DNA of 64,000 nt, taken from contig JAKPXB010000046.1 of the NCBI GenBank assembly GCA_029570375.1, positions 18,377-82,376 on the forward strand. The letters are read 5' to 3'. Shown here in pieces: positions 37,671 through 47,766 of the stretch. The notes beneath the pieces are model-generated. The model ran no database searches. It was not told the origin of the DNA and saw only the letters and a list, made by a program, of their open reading frames with translations. Origin of the DNA: Bacillota bacterium (lineage in GTDB: Bacteria > Bacillota > Clostridia > Saccharofermentanales > DTU023). The position numbers and the translations under genes are program-made. The first letter of the stretch is position 1, and each line of letters begins with the position of its first letter.

Positions 37671-39002
37671 ACGATGCAGATTTTCATGTGGCTGAGCATC
37701 GGGTGGATGCCGGTTCTGATGTTCGTGATGCTGAGAAATGAGACCAGATTCAAGAAGAATATCGTGCTTGGCGTCACTTTCCCGTATAAAGCGCGAAAGG
37801 ACGAAGAGGTTCTGGCTTTACTGAAACAGTTTTCCTCACGATCGCTCGCGGTGATGCTCCTCCTCCTGGCAGCGGTCATCCCGGGATTGTTTATCCGGTC
37901 GTTCGCTGTCAGCTTCATGCTCTGGGGCTGCTGGCTCCTGCTCGCCATCGCACTCCCCTACATCCCCTACATTCAGTGTCACAATAAACTGAAAACCCTG
38001 AAAGCGGCGCGCGGGTGGAAACGGGTGGACGCGGGGATCGTCCGCGTCGATCCAGACTGTATTCCGAACGGGAAATGGCTTTCTCCCTGGCTTTTTCTGC
38101 CGGCCGCTCTTTTGTGCCTGCTGCCGATCCTGTGGAGCCCCGCCCTCTGGATGCTTTATCTCATATTCGCCTCATCTGTGGTGTTATTCTACTTCTGCTA
38201 CCGCTATCTCTACCGGAACCGGTCGGAAATGGCGGACGACAATCCGGATCTGACGAAAGTGCTGACGCAGGTCCGCCGCCACAACTGGGGAAAAGCATGG
38301 ATGATTTGCGCCTGCGGTTTCGCTCTTATGAGCATGTCGGCAGCGCTCGCACCCTCCGCCCCCCTCTGGTCTGTCGCCGCGGGACTGGCATTGGCCTTCG
38401 GCATGAGCGCGGCGGTCATCTGTATTGAGCTCAGGACAAGGAGAATTCAGGAAACGCTTACGAAAGCGAGCGGGCAGGCATGGTATCCCGACGAGGATGA
38501 TTACTGGCTGGGCGGCATTCTCTACCACAATCCGAACGACAGGCACCTCCTGATCAACAACCGGATTGGCATCAACTCCAGCATCAACCTTGCGCGGCCG
38601 GCGGGAAAAGTGATCGCCGTGCTGGTGCTTCTCCTCATGCTGGGAATGCCCTTTTTGGGCTTTGCCATCGGTCAGACCGGCACGAAAACCCTGACCCTTG
38701 ATCTGTCGGACACCACCCTGAAGGCGGGGAGTTATGAAATCGCGGTCGATGACTTGTCAGACGTTCAGCTGCTGGCGGAATTGCCGAAAAACATGATCAG
38801 GACGTGGGGCACCGCCCTCGATTCCTACCTGTCCGGCCGTTTCAGCGCCACCGGCCTGGGGGCGCTGAAGCTGCGCCTGGATCCGCAGCACCCGCCTTTT
38901 ATTCTCCTCAGGACAAAAAACGGACAACAGTTCCTCTTTGGAACGCGCGACGTCATGCAGACGCGGGAGGTCTTCGCGAAACTCACCGAGCGCCTGCCGT
39001 GA
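37668..39002 (+). CDS. Membrane protein with DUF5808-like segment
   Basis: Multiple TM segments; DDYWLGGILYHNPNDRHLLINNRIGINSSINLARP. Confidence 0.7.
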   Translation: MTMQIFMWLSIGWMPVLMFVMLRNETRFKKNIVLGVTFPYKARKDEEVLALLKQFSSRSLAVMLLLLAAVIPGLFIRSFAVSFMLWGCWLLLAIALPYIPYIQCHNKLKTLKAARGWKRVDAGIVRVDPDCIPNGKWLSPWLFLPAALLCLLPILWSPALWMLYLIFASSVVLFYFCYRYLYRNRSEMADDNPDLTKVLTQVRRHNWGKAWMICACGFALMSMSAALAPSAPLWSVAAGLALAFGMSAAVICIELRTRRIQETLTKASGQAWYPDEDDYWLGGILYHNPNDRHLLINNRIGINSSINLARPAGKVIAVLVLLLMLGMPFLGFAIGQTGTKTLTLDLSDTTLKAGSYEIAVDDLSDVQLLAELPKNMIRTWGTALDSYLSGRFSATGLGALKLRLDPQHPPFILLRTKNGQQFLFGTRDVMQTREVFAKLTERLP

Positions 39003-39083
39003 CAGGACAGAGGTGTCTGACGCGAGGCATCCGCCCGGGGTTGTGGTTTGCTTCACCGTCGGGGAGACGCCGTATCCTTTTTC

Positions 39084-40283
39084 CTAATCGGGTGAGGAAC
39101 CTGCGCCTTTCTTCTTTTTCAAAACGAGAGGAATCATCAGGGTGAGAAAGGCGCCGAGCAATGAGACGGCGGCCAGCAGATCGAACCCGCTGTCGTGGCT
39201 ATGTGATCGGTCATAGAGAAGACCGAAGAGGTAAGGGCCGGCCAGGACGCCGAGATTTGCCAGAGCGGATGAAAGTCCGTATCCAAGTCCCGCGAACCCG
39301 GCAGGCAGGTAACGCGGCAGCAGCGAGAGCAGCGGGGTGGGGATAAAGACCGATGAGATACCGATCAGGAGGACAAGCAGCACCGGATTCATACGGCTCC
39401 GTGTCACCAGAAAAATCATGGCGGCCAGGGCGGTGCAGCCGAACACAATAAACGGGAGGTGCTTCCCCTTCCGGTCGATAATCAGCCCGATCACAGGCGC
39501 CAGAACAATCGACGCGACCATGAACAGGCTCGTTAGAAAACCCGCCAGCGCCACACTGTACCCTTTCGAGATGAAGTAATCACCGGCGAATGTCATAAAC
39601 GAGATCGAGGATGTATTGTAGACCATCCATACAAGGGAGATGAGCCACACCGGCCAGCCTGCTTTTGTGAGAACAGCGAGACTCCCTCGCATATCAGGCT
39701 TTTGGTTCGCGGGCTCCGCATCCGATCGGGAGGGGTATTTCCAGACAAAGAGGATGAGAATGATCAGACAGTAGGCCGCTGTCAACCAGAACGGCAGTGG
39801 CCATCCCGCGCCTTTCGCGAGCGTGCCGAATGTGTTGAAAGCAAGAATAGTGGCGATGGGCATCGCCAGATTATAGACGCTGAAAGCGATGCCGAGCTCT
39901 TTGTCGGCGAACCAGAGAGAGAGCGTCTGCGGTGCCGCAACTGCAATCGTGATGGCCCCGATTCCCGCGATAAAACGCCCCGTGACGAGCAGTGGAAAAC
40001 CGGTCGAGACGCCGACCATTACTGTTCCGGCGAGAACAACAACGAGTGAAGCGACAGTGACCTTCTTCGCCCCGTAAGCGGTCGCCAGGATCCCACCCGG
40101 AAGCGACACAAAAATACCCGGAAGCGCGAACAAACTCATCAGCGCGCCGGCCTGCGCGTGTGTCAGACCGAGCGAAGTGATCATCATCGTCAAAATGGGC
40201 GGAACAGACTGAAACACCAGTCCAAAAGCGATCATGAGAAGAAAAATGAGAACAAGAACTGTCCAGCGCGAAGTCTGTTTCAT
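39084..40283 (-). CDS. Major facilitator superfamily transporter
   Basis: 12 TM pattern, LFALPGIFVSLPGGILATAYGAKKV, GRFIAGIGAITIAVAAPQ. Confidence 0.9.
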   Translation of the reverse strand: MKQTSRWTVLVLIFLLMIAFGLVFQSVPPILTMMITSLGLTHAQAGALMSLFALPGIFVSLPGGILATAYGAKKVTVASLVVVLAGTVMVGVSTGFPLLVTGRFIAGIGAITIAVAAPQTLSLWFADKELGIAFSVYNLAMPIATILAFNTFGTLAKGAGWPLPFWLTAAYCLIILILFVWKYPSRSDAEPANQKPDMRGSLAVLTKAGWPVWLISLVWMVYNTSSISFMTFAGDYFISKGYSVALAGFLTSLFMVASIVLAPVIGLIIDRKGKHLPFIVFGCTALAAMIFLVTRSRMNPVLLVLLIGISSVFIPTPLLSLLPRYLPAGFAGLGYGLSSALANLGVLAGPYLFGLLYDRSHSHDSGFDLLAAVSLLGAFLTLMIPLVLKKKKGAGSSPD

Positions 40284-40445
40284 CGCGAGCCTCCTCTCAT
40301 TTCATGAATCCCTTCAATCAAAAAGGCGCCTCTCCGACCAGGATTCGCGCCCTGTCTATTCGTGTCTATCCGGATAGCCCGCCACCGCCCGCGGTGTACA
40401 AGGTTTGACGCCCAAGCCCGTAACGGAACGATGCCATCCCTGCGG

Positions 40446-40519
40446 TGGAGCGGGTGAGGGGAATCGAACCCCCGTATTTAGCTTGGGAAGCTAATGTTCT
40501 GCCATTGAACTACACCCGC
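40446..40519 (-). tRNA. tRNA-Gly(CCC)
   Basis: gcgggtgtagttcaatggcagaacattagcttcccaagctaa...cacccgctcca; loop ttcccaa. Confidence 0.95.
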
Positions 40520-40546
40520 GCGGCTACACAAAGCATTATAGCACGA

Positions 40547-41863
40547 TTATTCTACTACTTCTTTCTTTTTATTCAACATGATATTGAGGAGAAGATCGTC
40601 CATGCGGCCCATCCCCTCTTTCGAGATACGCTCCATATTCCTGATGGTTTCCTCGACATCGCACTCGATGACACCGTCGGTGGGGGCAATCTCTTTTCCC
40701 TGCATCGCGACGACCGCTGCCTGTACGGCTGAATAAATGCAGGCGGAGACTTTCAGGGAACAGCCGAGCTTCGCGCCGTCGCAGATCATTCCCGTCACCG
40801 TTCCAAACATATTCTGAACCGCCGCGATCACGCGTTCAATATCCCCTCCGAGGAGCATGACGATCCCGGCACTCGCGCCGACTGCCGCCGCTGTCGCCCC
40901 GCAAAGAGGGGACAGGCGGCCGAAACTCTTTTTGACATGGATCGCGACGAGGTGGCTCAGCGTCTGTGCGCGAAGCAGTTGTTCTTCCGTGCTCCCGAGA
41001 TAACGGGAGGCGCTTAACACAGAGACTGTCACGGTAATTCCCTGATTCCCGCTGCCGGAATTGCTCATGACCGGAAGTGAAACACCGGCCATCCGCGCGT
41101 CCGACGCGGCTGCTGTCCAGGCGGCACAGTAGTCAGAAAGCGAAAAGCTGTCTTTGTCCGGCACAGCGCGCCCCGCGCGGCAGGATTTCGCGATTGATCT
41201 TCCGACTTCCAGTCCATCCGCGTTCGCCATGCCCCTCTCCGCTATTCGGTCATTCAAGAGAACGGCCTGTCTTATGAGATCAAGTTTGTCAACGTCCACA
41301 GCCATTGCAAAATCCCATATGTCCCGGAGATCATCCACGGTAATCGAATCGGTCAGCTCCTGTATCTGACTTGTGTCGTTAATGAAAGTCTTCTCATCAT
41401 CGCGCGCCAATTCCGTGATCAGATCATGTTTCCAGGCGACCGTGGCCCTGCCATTGTGGTTTTTTGTGCGGACAACGACGTTAATATAAAGAGAAGGTGT
41501 GCCCTTGGGGGCAATATCGAGACTTACTTTCCCCCTGGCACAGAGGCTGCGCGCTTCGATGATATCTGTCTCCCGAATATGCTGCAGCACCTGCAGATTG
41601 AGGGAGGGGTCTCCTGCAACCGCGCCGAGCGCGGCCGCCATGGCTGCCCCCATATCCGAAGTGCCGGGGATAAATACACCCATCGCGTTCTTGTAAATAT
41701 TGACGCTCGCCTGAAGCTCTATCCCCTCAATCGGCTCGTCGTATCCCGCTTCTTTTCTCGCCAGCGCCGCCGCGAACGCGACAGCCACCGGCTCCGTACA
41801 TCCGAGCGCGACTACAAGTTCCTCTTCCAGCTGTTGCAGATAATACGCCTGCTTCATAGACAC
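40547..41863 (-). CDS. UPF0597 / L-cysteine desulfidase-like (serine dehydratase alpha-like) protein
   Basis: ALGCTEPVAVAFAAALARK, SVNIYKNAMGVFIPGT, GMICDGAKLGCSLKVS. Confidence 0.9.
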   Translation of the reverse strand: MSMKQAYYLQQLEEELVVALGCTEPVAVAFAAALARKEAGYDEPIEGIELQASVNIYKNAMGVFIPGTSDMGAAMAAALGAVAGDPSLNLQVLQHIRETDIIEARSLCARGKVSLDIAPKGTPSLYINVVVRTKNHNGRATVAWKHDLITELARDDEKTFINDTSQIQELTDSITVDDLRDIWDFAMAVDVDKLDLIRQAVLLNDRIAERGMANADGLEVGRSIAKSCRAGRAVPDKDSFSLSDYCAAWTAAASDARMAGVSLPVMSNSGSGNQGITVTVSVLSASRYLGSTEEQLLRAQTLSHLVAIHVKKSFGRLSPLCGATAAAVGASAGIVMLLGGDIERVIAAVQNMFGTVTGMICDGAKLGCSLKVSACIYSAVQAAVVAMQGKEIAPTDGVIECDVEETIRNMERISKEGMGRMDDLLLNIMLNKKKEVVE

Positions 41864-42029
41864 TCCTCTCGCACAGACATGACTCCTACACCCGTTTCCC
41901 CGCTTCCGCTATCGTTCCCCTCAGCCGCTGATCATCGCAAATACGCACCTTCTGTTATATGGGAACGCCTGCGTCATCCGCACAGTGTACCATTGCATTC
42001 ATTTTATATGTAAAAACCGTGAGGGGCAA

Positions 42030-42194
42030 TTCAGAAGAAAATAAATGCTCCTCAGGAACGGTGTCGGACTGTCATCGGGCCATGTCAGGCTTCTTCTGAA
42101 GGGTGCCTGCCAGATTGAATGGCCTCTCTTATCACCGATCAAAAAACACATCCCCCATCACATCGGTTCTCTCGAAACAACCATCAGGCACCCT
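42030..42194. repeat. Two consecutive 10-bp inverted repeats in divergent intergenic region
   Basis: TTCAGAAGAA (42030-42039)/TTCTTCTGAA (42091-42100); AGGGTGCCTG (42100-42109)/CAGGCACCCT (42185-42194). Confidence 0.85.
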
Positions 42195-42208
42195 CTGTTC
42201 CGGCATAA

Positions 42209-42237
42209 ATGACAAGCCATTCGAATTGTATTATAAT
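42209..42237 (+). promoter_or_regulatory. Sigma-A-like promoter of the molybdate operon
   Basis: ATGACA - 17 bp - TATAAT. Confidence 0.75.
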
Positions 42238-42345
42238 AGCTATCGGCTCCCTTGTGCCCAAAAGCTGTTGAGTGAGATATTCGTCTCCGACAAGAAAAAA
42301 CCGGCTGCTGTCCCCACAGGAGGGCATTGAGTAAGGAGAAGGCAT

Positions 42346-43353
42346 ATGAAAAAAATCCTCGTTCGGGAGGCCATAGGCAAACCGCTTTTTCACGATCTGA
42401 CCGCCATTTTGGAGTCAGGTTTCAAAGGTGTCCGTTTCAAACGCGGTCACATTGTCGGTGAAGAGGATATCCCCGTTCTCCTCAGCATGGGAAAGGATTA
42501 TGTCTTTATCCCCGAAGAAGGAGATACCGGTATCCATGAAGATGACGCGGGGAAAGCGCTCGCTGATGTCATCGCCAGCGAAAGGGTGAGCAGAAGCGGC
42601 CCCACCGAAGGGAAGTTCAATTTCACGGCGAAAGGTCGCGGGTTATTCCTATTGAATCGTGAAGCGCTTCTTGCGATCAACCGTGTGGGGGATTACACGG
42701 TCTCCACCATCTGGGATAAGATGCCTGTTGAAACCGATGAGAAAATCGCCAGTCTCCGCATCGTTCCGCTCCTCACAAACAGGGAACAGGTAGAGGCTGC
42801 TGTCAATATCGCCAGGACCAATGCGCCGGTTCTCCATGTCGAACCTTACAAACCGTTGAAGACGGGCATGCTCATCACAGGAAACGAGGTCTACTACGGC
42901 CGCATTCCGGACGCGTTCGAAGCTGTTCTCACACCGAAGATCGCGGCGTTCGGAGCCGATTACCTTGGGGCTGTTCTCTGTCCGGACGACAGCGAGTTCA
43001 TGGAAAATGCCATCCTGGAATTCATGGAACGGGGCGCGGAACTGATCCTTCTGACAGGCGGCATGTCGGTAGATCCGGACGATATCACGCCTTCCGTTAT
43101 CCGCCGGATGTCGACGACATTCTGTTTTCAGGGAGTTCCCATGCAGCCGGGAAATATGCTGACCATGGGAAAACGCGGCGCATGTACCCTCGTCGGCGTC
43201 CCGGGCGCTTCTATGCACAGTCCGGTCACGAGTCTCGACATCTTCCTGCCGCGCCTTTACGCGGGATTGCCCGTAAGCCGTGAAGACGCAATTCTCCTGG
43301 GGGAAGGCAGCCTGACGCTGTCGAAAACATTCCGCCCTGCCAGTAACACCTGA
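42346..43353 (+). CDS. Molybdopterin-binding (MoeA/CinA-like domain) protein
   Basis: KTGMLITGNEVYYGRIPDAF, LLTGGMSVDPDDITP, GVPGASMHSPVTSLDIFLPRL; upstream of modABC. Confidence 0.85.
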   Translation: MKKILVREAIGKPLFHDLTAILESGFKGVRFKRGHIVGEEDIPVLLSMGKDYVFIPEEGDTGIHEDDAGKALADVIASERVSRSGPTEGKFNFTAKGRGLFLLNREALLAINRVGDYTVSTIWDKMPVETDEKIASLRIVPLLTNREQVEAAVNIARTNAPVLHVEPYKPLKTGMLITGNEVYYGRIPDAFEAVLTPKIAAFGADYLGAVLCPDDSEFMENAILEFMERGAELILLTGGMSVDPDDITPSVIRRMSTTFCFQGVPMQPGNMLTMGKRGACTLVGVPGASMHSPVTSLDIFLPRLYAGLPVSREDAILLGEGSLTLSKTFRPASNT

Positions 43354-43417
43354 TAAAGCCTTGAGGGTATCCCCGCATTTCAAAAAAGAAACGAAATAAG
43401 GAAAAAAGGAGAGAAAA

Positions 43418-44284
43418 ATGAAAACCAAAAAAACAAGACTAGCGGTAATCTTCATCGCGCTTCTGCTCTTTCTGTCCGCCGGCCTGACCGCCTGTGGCGA
43501 AAAAGAGACGGAAAAAACCGAACCGCAGATGGCAACCTCCGAACCGGCAGAGCAGCCAGACCCATCGGAACCCGGCCAGAGCATGAAACAGATCACGCTC
43601 AACATTTTCGCGGCGGCGAGTCTGACAAACTGCATGCAGGACATCGGGACAAAGTTCATGGAGAAGAACCCGCATATTCTGACACAGTTCAACTTCGAAT
43701 CATCGGGAACGCTTCAGACGCAAATCTCAGAAGGAGCGCCCTGCGATGTCTTCGTTTCAGCCGCCCAAAAGCAGATGAACAGCCTTGAAGAAGCCGGCCT
43801 GATTGACAAAGAGACACGCCGCGATCTTCTCATCAACAAGGTCGTGATGATCGTTCCGAAGGGATCGGAGCTCGGACTGAAGAGCTTTGAAGACGTCAAA
43901 GAAGACAAAGTCGAGGGCGTCGCGCTCGGCGAAGCTTCGGTTCCCGTCGGCCAGTATGCGGAGGAGATTTACAAACATCTGGGACTCTGGGACGCCATTC
44001 AGCCAAAGATCCGCTTCGGAAACAATGTCCGCGTCGTACTCGGATTCGTCGAGGCGGGGGAAGTCTCGTGCGGAGTCGTCTATAAAACAGACGCCGCGAT
44101 CTCAGACAAAGTCGAAGTCGTCGCCGAAGCGCCGGAAGGCAGCCACAAACCGGTTATCTATCCAGCAGCGGTAATCCGCGACTCGAAGGAAAAAGACGCG
44201 GCCGGGCTGTTCCTCGAATTCCTCGGCACACCGGAGGCCGCCGCTATCTTTGAGCAATACGGCTTCACGATGGCAGGCAAATAG
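43418..44284 (+). CDS. modA: Molybdate ABC transporter substrate-binding lipoprotein
   Basis: FAAASLTNCMQDIGTKF, FNFESSGTLQTQISEGAPCDVFVSAAQKQMN. Confidence 0.94.
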   Translation: MKTKKTRLAVIFIALLLFLSAGLTACGEKETEKTEPQMATSEPAEQPDPSEPGQSMKQITLNIFAAASLTNCMQDIGTKFMEKNPHILTQFNFESSGTLQTQISEGAPCDVFVSAAQKQMNSLEEAGLIDKETRRDLLINKVVMIVPKGSELGLKSFEDVKEDKVEGVALGEASVPVGQYAEEIYKHLGLWDAIQPKIRFGNNVRVVLGFVEAGEVSCGVVYKTDAAISDKVEVVAEAPEGSHKPVIYPAAVIRDSKEKDAAGLFLEFLGTPEAAAIFEQYGFTMAGK

Positions 44285-44340
44285 ATTGTTTCACTAAGCG
44301 CCTGCAGTAGTAGTATGCTGGAACGGACATAGAATATCAA

Positions 44341-44373
44341 CGTCAGGCACCGCCTCTCCGGCGGTGCCTGACG
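44341..44373. repeat. Strong 14-bp hairpin between modA and modB
   Basis: cgtcaggcaccgcc-tctcc-ggcggtgcctgacg, perfect arms, no U-tract. Confidence 0.9.
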
Positions 44374-44388
44374 CGCCATCGATATGAC

Positions 44389-45096
44389 ATGCCTATGGAT
44401 TTATCACCACTCTGGATTTCACTTAAGGTATCCGCGACGGCAACAGCCGCCGTGTTTCTTGCGGGGATTTTCGCCGCCTGGCTGGTCGTCCGCATCAACC
44501 GCGGGAAAATAATCATCGACGGTCTTTTCACTCTGCCGATGGTACTGCCTCCCACTGTCCTCGGTTTTATCCTCCTGCTGATATTCGGCCGCAACGGAAC
44601 AGTCGGCCGGTTCCTCCAGTCAATCGGCATCAACATCGTCTTCAGCTGGGTCGGCGCGTCGGTCGCCGCCGCCGTTGTCGCTTTCCCGATGATGTACCGG
44701 TCGGTGCGGGCGGCTTTCGAACAGCTTGATCCGGACCTCATCCGTGTCGCCCGCACGCTGGGGAAAAAAGAGGGTTGGATTATGCGGCGTATCATGATCC
44801 CCAACGCGTGGCCGGGAATTCTGTCCGGCACCATCCTCGCTTTCGCCCGTTCGATGGGGGAATTCGGGGCGACTTCGCTGTTGGCCGGCAATATCCCCGG
44901 CAAGACGCGAACGCTGTCACAGGCCGTCTGGTCAGCTGTGCAGATGAATGACCGCGCTCTCGCCAAGCGCTGGTCGCTTACGCTGATCGCTATCTCGTTC
45001 GTCGTGATCTACCTGACGAACCACGTGCTCAACCGGGATTCGTCGAGCGGGCGGCTGTCGCTTGGCACACGGATAAAGCAGTCATTCAGGAGGTAA
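44389..45096 (+). CDS. modB: Molybdate ABC transporter permease
   Basis: LPTVLGFILLLIFGRNG, EFGATSLLAGNIPGKTRTLSQAVW. Confidence 0.93.
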   Translation: MPMDLSPLWISLKVSATATAAVFLAGIFAAWLVVRINRGKIIIDGLFTLPMVLPPTVLGFILLLIFGRNGTVGRFLQSIGINIVFSWVGASVAAAVVAFPMMYRSVRAAFEQLDPDLIRVARTLGKKEGWIMRRIMIPNAWPGILSGTILAFARSMGEFGATSLLAGNIPGKTRTLSQAVWSAVQMNDRALAKRWSLTLIAISFVVIYLTNHVLNRDSSSGRLSLGTRIKQSFRR

Positions 45097-45109
45097 ACGG
45101 TCACTTTAC

Positions 45110-46336
45110 ATGGGAAAAATCGGACTCAAAAAACAGGATTCCTCAGAAAAGATGACGCCGGATCATTCAGCTGAACAGGCTGAAAATTCCTGCGACGCCA
45201 GACTCTCCGTCGATATTCAGAAGTCTCTCGGAAAATTCAGGCTCAATATTCAATTCGAGCACGACCTCGGAAGGGGAATCCTCGGCATTCTGGGCAGCTC
45301 AGGATGCGGGAAATCGATGACACTCCGGTGCATTTCAGGCGTCGACCGGCCTGACAGCGGGCGTATCGCACTTGGAGACACTGTTTTTTTCAGTTCGGAG
45401 GACAAGGTTTTCGTCAGGCCGCGAAACAGGGGCGTCGGACACCTCTTCCAGGACTACGCCCTCTTCCCCAACATGACCGTCCGCGGCAACATTCTCGCCG
45501 GGATGCGCGGAGACAAGAGAGATCATTCCCGCGATATCGATCAATTGCTCCACGCGTTCTATATCGGCGATCAGGCGCATAAATACCCCCGGGAGCTCTC
45601 CGGAGGCCAGAAGCAGCGCACTGCCCTTGCGCGGGTATTCGCGAGCAGACCTTCTATCCTCCTGCTCGACGAACCTTTTTCTGCGCTCGACGAATATTTG
45701 CGGTACCAGCTCGAGCAGAACCTGTTTGAATACCTCGAACAGTATCGGGGAATCGTCCTCTACGTCAGCCACAACCGCGACGAGATCAGGCGCTTCTGCG
45801 ACTATGTCCTCGTCGTTGAAGACGGAAAGGCTATCTCCTATATGCCTGTCGCGGACCTTTTCGAATCTCCCTGGCATTTCGCTTCCGCGAGGCTCGCGGG
45901 CATACGCAATTTCTCCCACGCCGAAAAACGGGGACCCCGCGAAATCTTCGCTGTCGAGTGGAATACGCTTCTCACAACGGCTGATGCCGTACCGGATGAT
46001 CTGCAATACATCGGCGTCCGGGAAAACGCCGTCCGCATTCTCCCCCGCGGTTCCATGCCATCACCTTCCGGCTCAGAAGACGGGCGCGCCCCTGTCATGT
46101 CACCGGGGAACAGGCCGCCAGACTGGTCGGAGCGCGGGAACGCCTTTGGCGCAGCCGTCCTGAGAATTGTCCCCGGCATCACAGCAGATACGGCCGTCCT
46201 TATCCCTTTCAATGACGGTTCGGATGAACTCTTTGGCAAGATCTTCGTCACACTAGGGAAAACTCATCTTCCGCTTCATGCCGGTGATGAGGTGATCGTC
46301 GCCATCGCTGACGACGACATCATGTGTTTAAAGTAA
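45110..46336 (+). CDS. modC: Molybdate ABC transporter ATP-binding protein
   Basis: ILGSSGCGKSMTLRCISG, LSGGQKQRTALARVFASRPSILLLDEPFSALD. Confidence 0.93.
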   Translation: MGKIGLKKQDSSEKMTPDHSAEQAENSCDARLSVDIQKSLGKFRLNIQFEHDLGRGILGILGSSGCGKSMTLRCISGVDRPDSGRIALGDTVFFSSEDKVFVRPRNRGVGHLFQDYALFPNMTVRGNILAGMRGDKRDHSRDIDQLLHAFYIGDQAHKYPRELSGGQKQRTALARVFASRPSILLLDEPFSALDEYLRYQLEQNLFEYLEQYRGIVLYVSHNRDEIRRFCDYVLVVEDGKAISYMPVADLFESPWHFASARLAGIRNFSHAEKRGPREIFAVEWNTLLTTADAVPDDLQYIGVRENAVRILPRGSMPSPSGSEDGRAPVMSPGNRPPDWSERGNAFGAAVLRIVPGITADTAVLIPFNDGSDELFGKIFVTLGKTHLPLHAGDEVIVAIADDDIMCLK

Positions 46337-46362
46337 TCCGTCCTTCCCGCGCGTTTTCAACT

Positions 46363-47637
46363 TCAGTTGTTTTTTGTCAACTCAGGCGCGACGCCGTCCC
46401 ATAAAGATTCTTCCACAAGGTTCAGGGGTCCGCGGCAGTCAGGACAATCGAGCGAAGCAATATGGCTTCGCTTCACGTGAGACATGCGTTCACCGCACTC
46501 CGGACAATTGTATGTCATAGAAAGCGTGTGATCACCTGTCACAAGGCGCAGGCGCTGTTTTACATCGAGCGTTCCGCATGAGCGGCAGCGGTACAGCTCG
46601 CGGGAGAAGTCGAGTTCACAATCGCTGCGCTGCACAAGATCGATGACGATTAAGGGGTCAATTTTCCCGAGGCGTATTTCCTCAAGTATCTCCTTAAACA
46701 TCAGACTGTCCTCGCCGCTGCGCCCGAGATAATACGTCTTGTGGAAATCACAGGCGGTACAAGACAGCGCGTAAGCGATACGCCATGGCAGGCGGGAGGG
46801 CTTAAGGGAGGAGACATGAATGGCCGTGCCTTCAACCGGCGCATCAACATCGACAAAGAGCATAGTGTACTCTCTCTCTTCCTCCTTCACAGTTACCGTA
46901 ACCTTCGAAACCGAGACGGCATCCCCCTTTTTTTTCTTTCTCGTCCCGGGGATATTATCGAACAGCGTCGCCCTCCATGTTCCGTTGTTGGAGGGAATCA
47001 GATCCGTAATGCGAACGAATTCGATCGGCAGTTCATCGGCAGGGAACAGTTCCTTACAGCTCTCCTCTCCCGGGTCAGCTGACTTATCGTTAACCTCTTC
47101 CACTTGTTCACCGGCTGTCATGGCGGAATCCAAACAGGCTTTTACGCTCTCGTTGAAATTTTTCTCCAGCTTTTTTTCATCTCTGATCCAGGCTGCTTTT
47201 AAGACACCGGGATACAAACGATCGCGCAGAGAATCGAGCGGACGGAGCGCGAGTGTGCTGCGGCGAAGGGCATCGGATTCATGATAACTGAGAATACTTC
47301 GGACAAAAGGATGCTGTTCCAACTCTTTCGTCGGCTTGACAAGCCGCACAAGCATATAGGGGAGCATCGCGGCCGGCGCGACGAGGATCTGATCTGAATC
47401 GAAGAATTCATAGGTATCCTGCACCGCATCACACAAACCCAGAAACGCGACCCGCATGGTCCCGTCGAGATAAGCGTACGCAATATAGCCCGATTCACTT
47501 GCAGTCAAACTCTCCATCCCAGTCATGGTGCAAAGTTTTTTGTCAGGTGAGACGACGAGAAATTTCTCATCAATCTGCCAGAACTCATACGTTTTCAGCA
47601 TATGGGGTTTAATACGTTTTGTTTTCAGTTGATTCAT
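46363..47637 (-). CDS. Hypothetical protein with C-terminal zinc-ribbon motifs
   Basis: CRSCG...CPECGERMSHVKRSHIASLDCPDC. Confidence 0.6.
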   Translation of the reverse strand: MNQLKTKRIKPHMLKTYEFWQIDEKFLVVSPDKKLCTMTGMESLTASESGYIAYAYLDGTMRVAFLGLCDAVQDTYEFFDSDQILVAPAAMLPYMLVRLVKPTKELEQHPFVRSILSYHESDALRRSTLALRPLDSLRDRLYPGVLKAAWIRDEKKLEKNFNESVKACLDSAMTAGEQVEEVNDKSADPGEESCKELFPADELPIEFVRITDLIPSNNGTWRATLFDNIPGTRKKKKGDAVSVSKVTVTVKEEEREYTMLFVDVDAPVEGTAIHVSSLKPSRLPWRIAYALSCTACDFHKTYYLGRSGEDSLMFKEILEEIRLGKIDPLIVIDLVQRSDCELDFSRELYRCRSCGTLDVKQRLRLVTGDHTLSMTYNCPECGERMSHVKRSHIASLDCPDCRGPLNLVEESLWDGVAPELTKNN

Positions 47638-47766
47638 CCGTTTACTCCTTGGGCGGTCGTTGAAGACTGAATATTTATTATATATTATTTTATTTAAAAT
47701 GGCAGCACGGGTTCCGCGGAGCCTTTGCAGGCGGCTATGCGAACGGCGCTCGTTAAACAGAAACCG

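Noticed and set aside
42245-42346. Moco riboswitch in the molybdate operon leader
   Set aside because: Leader after the predicted promoter is only about 100 nt and shows no motif I recognise as the Moco element.
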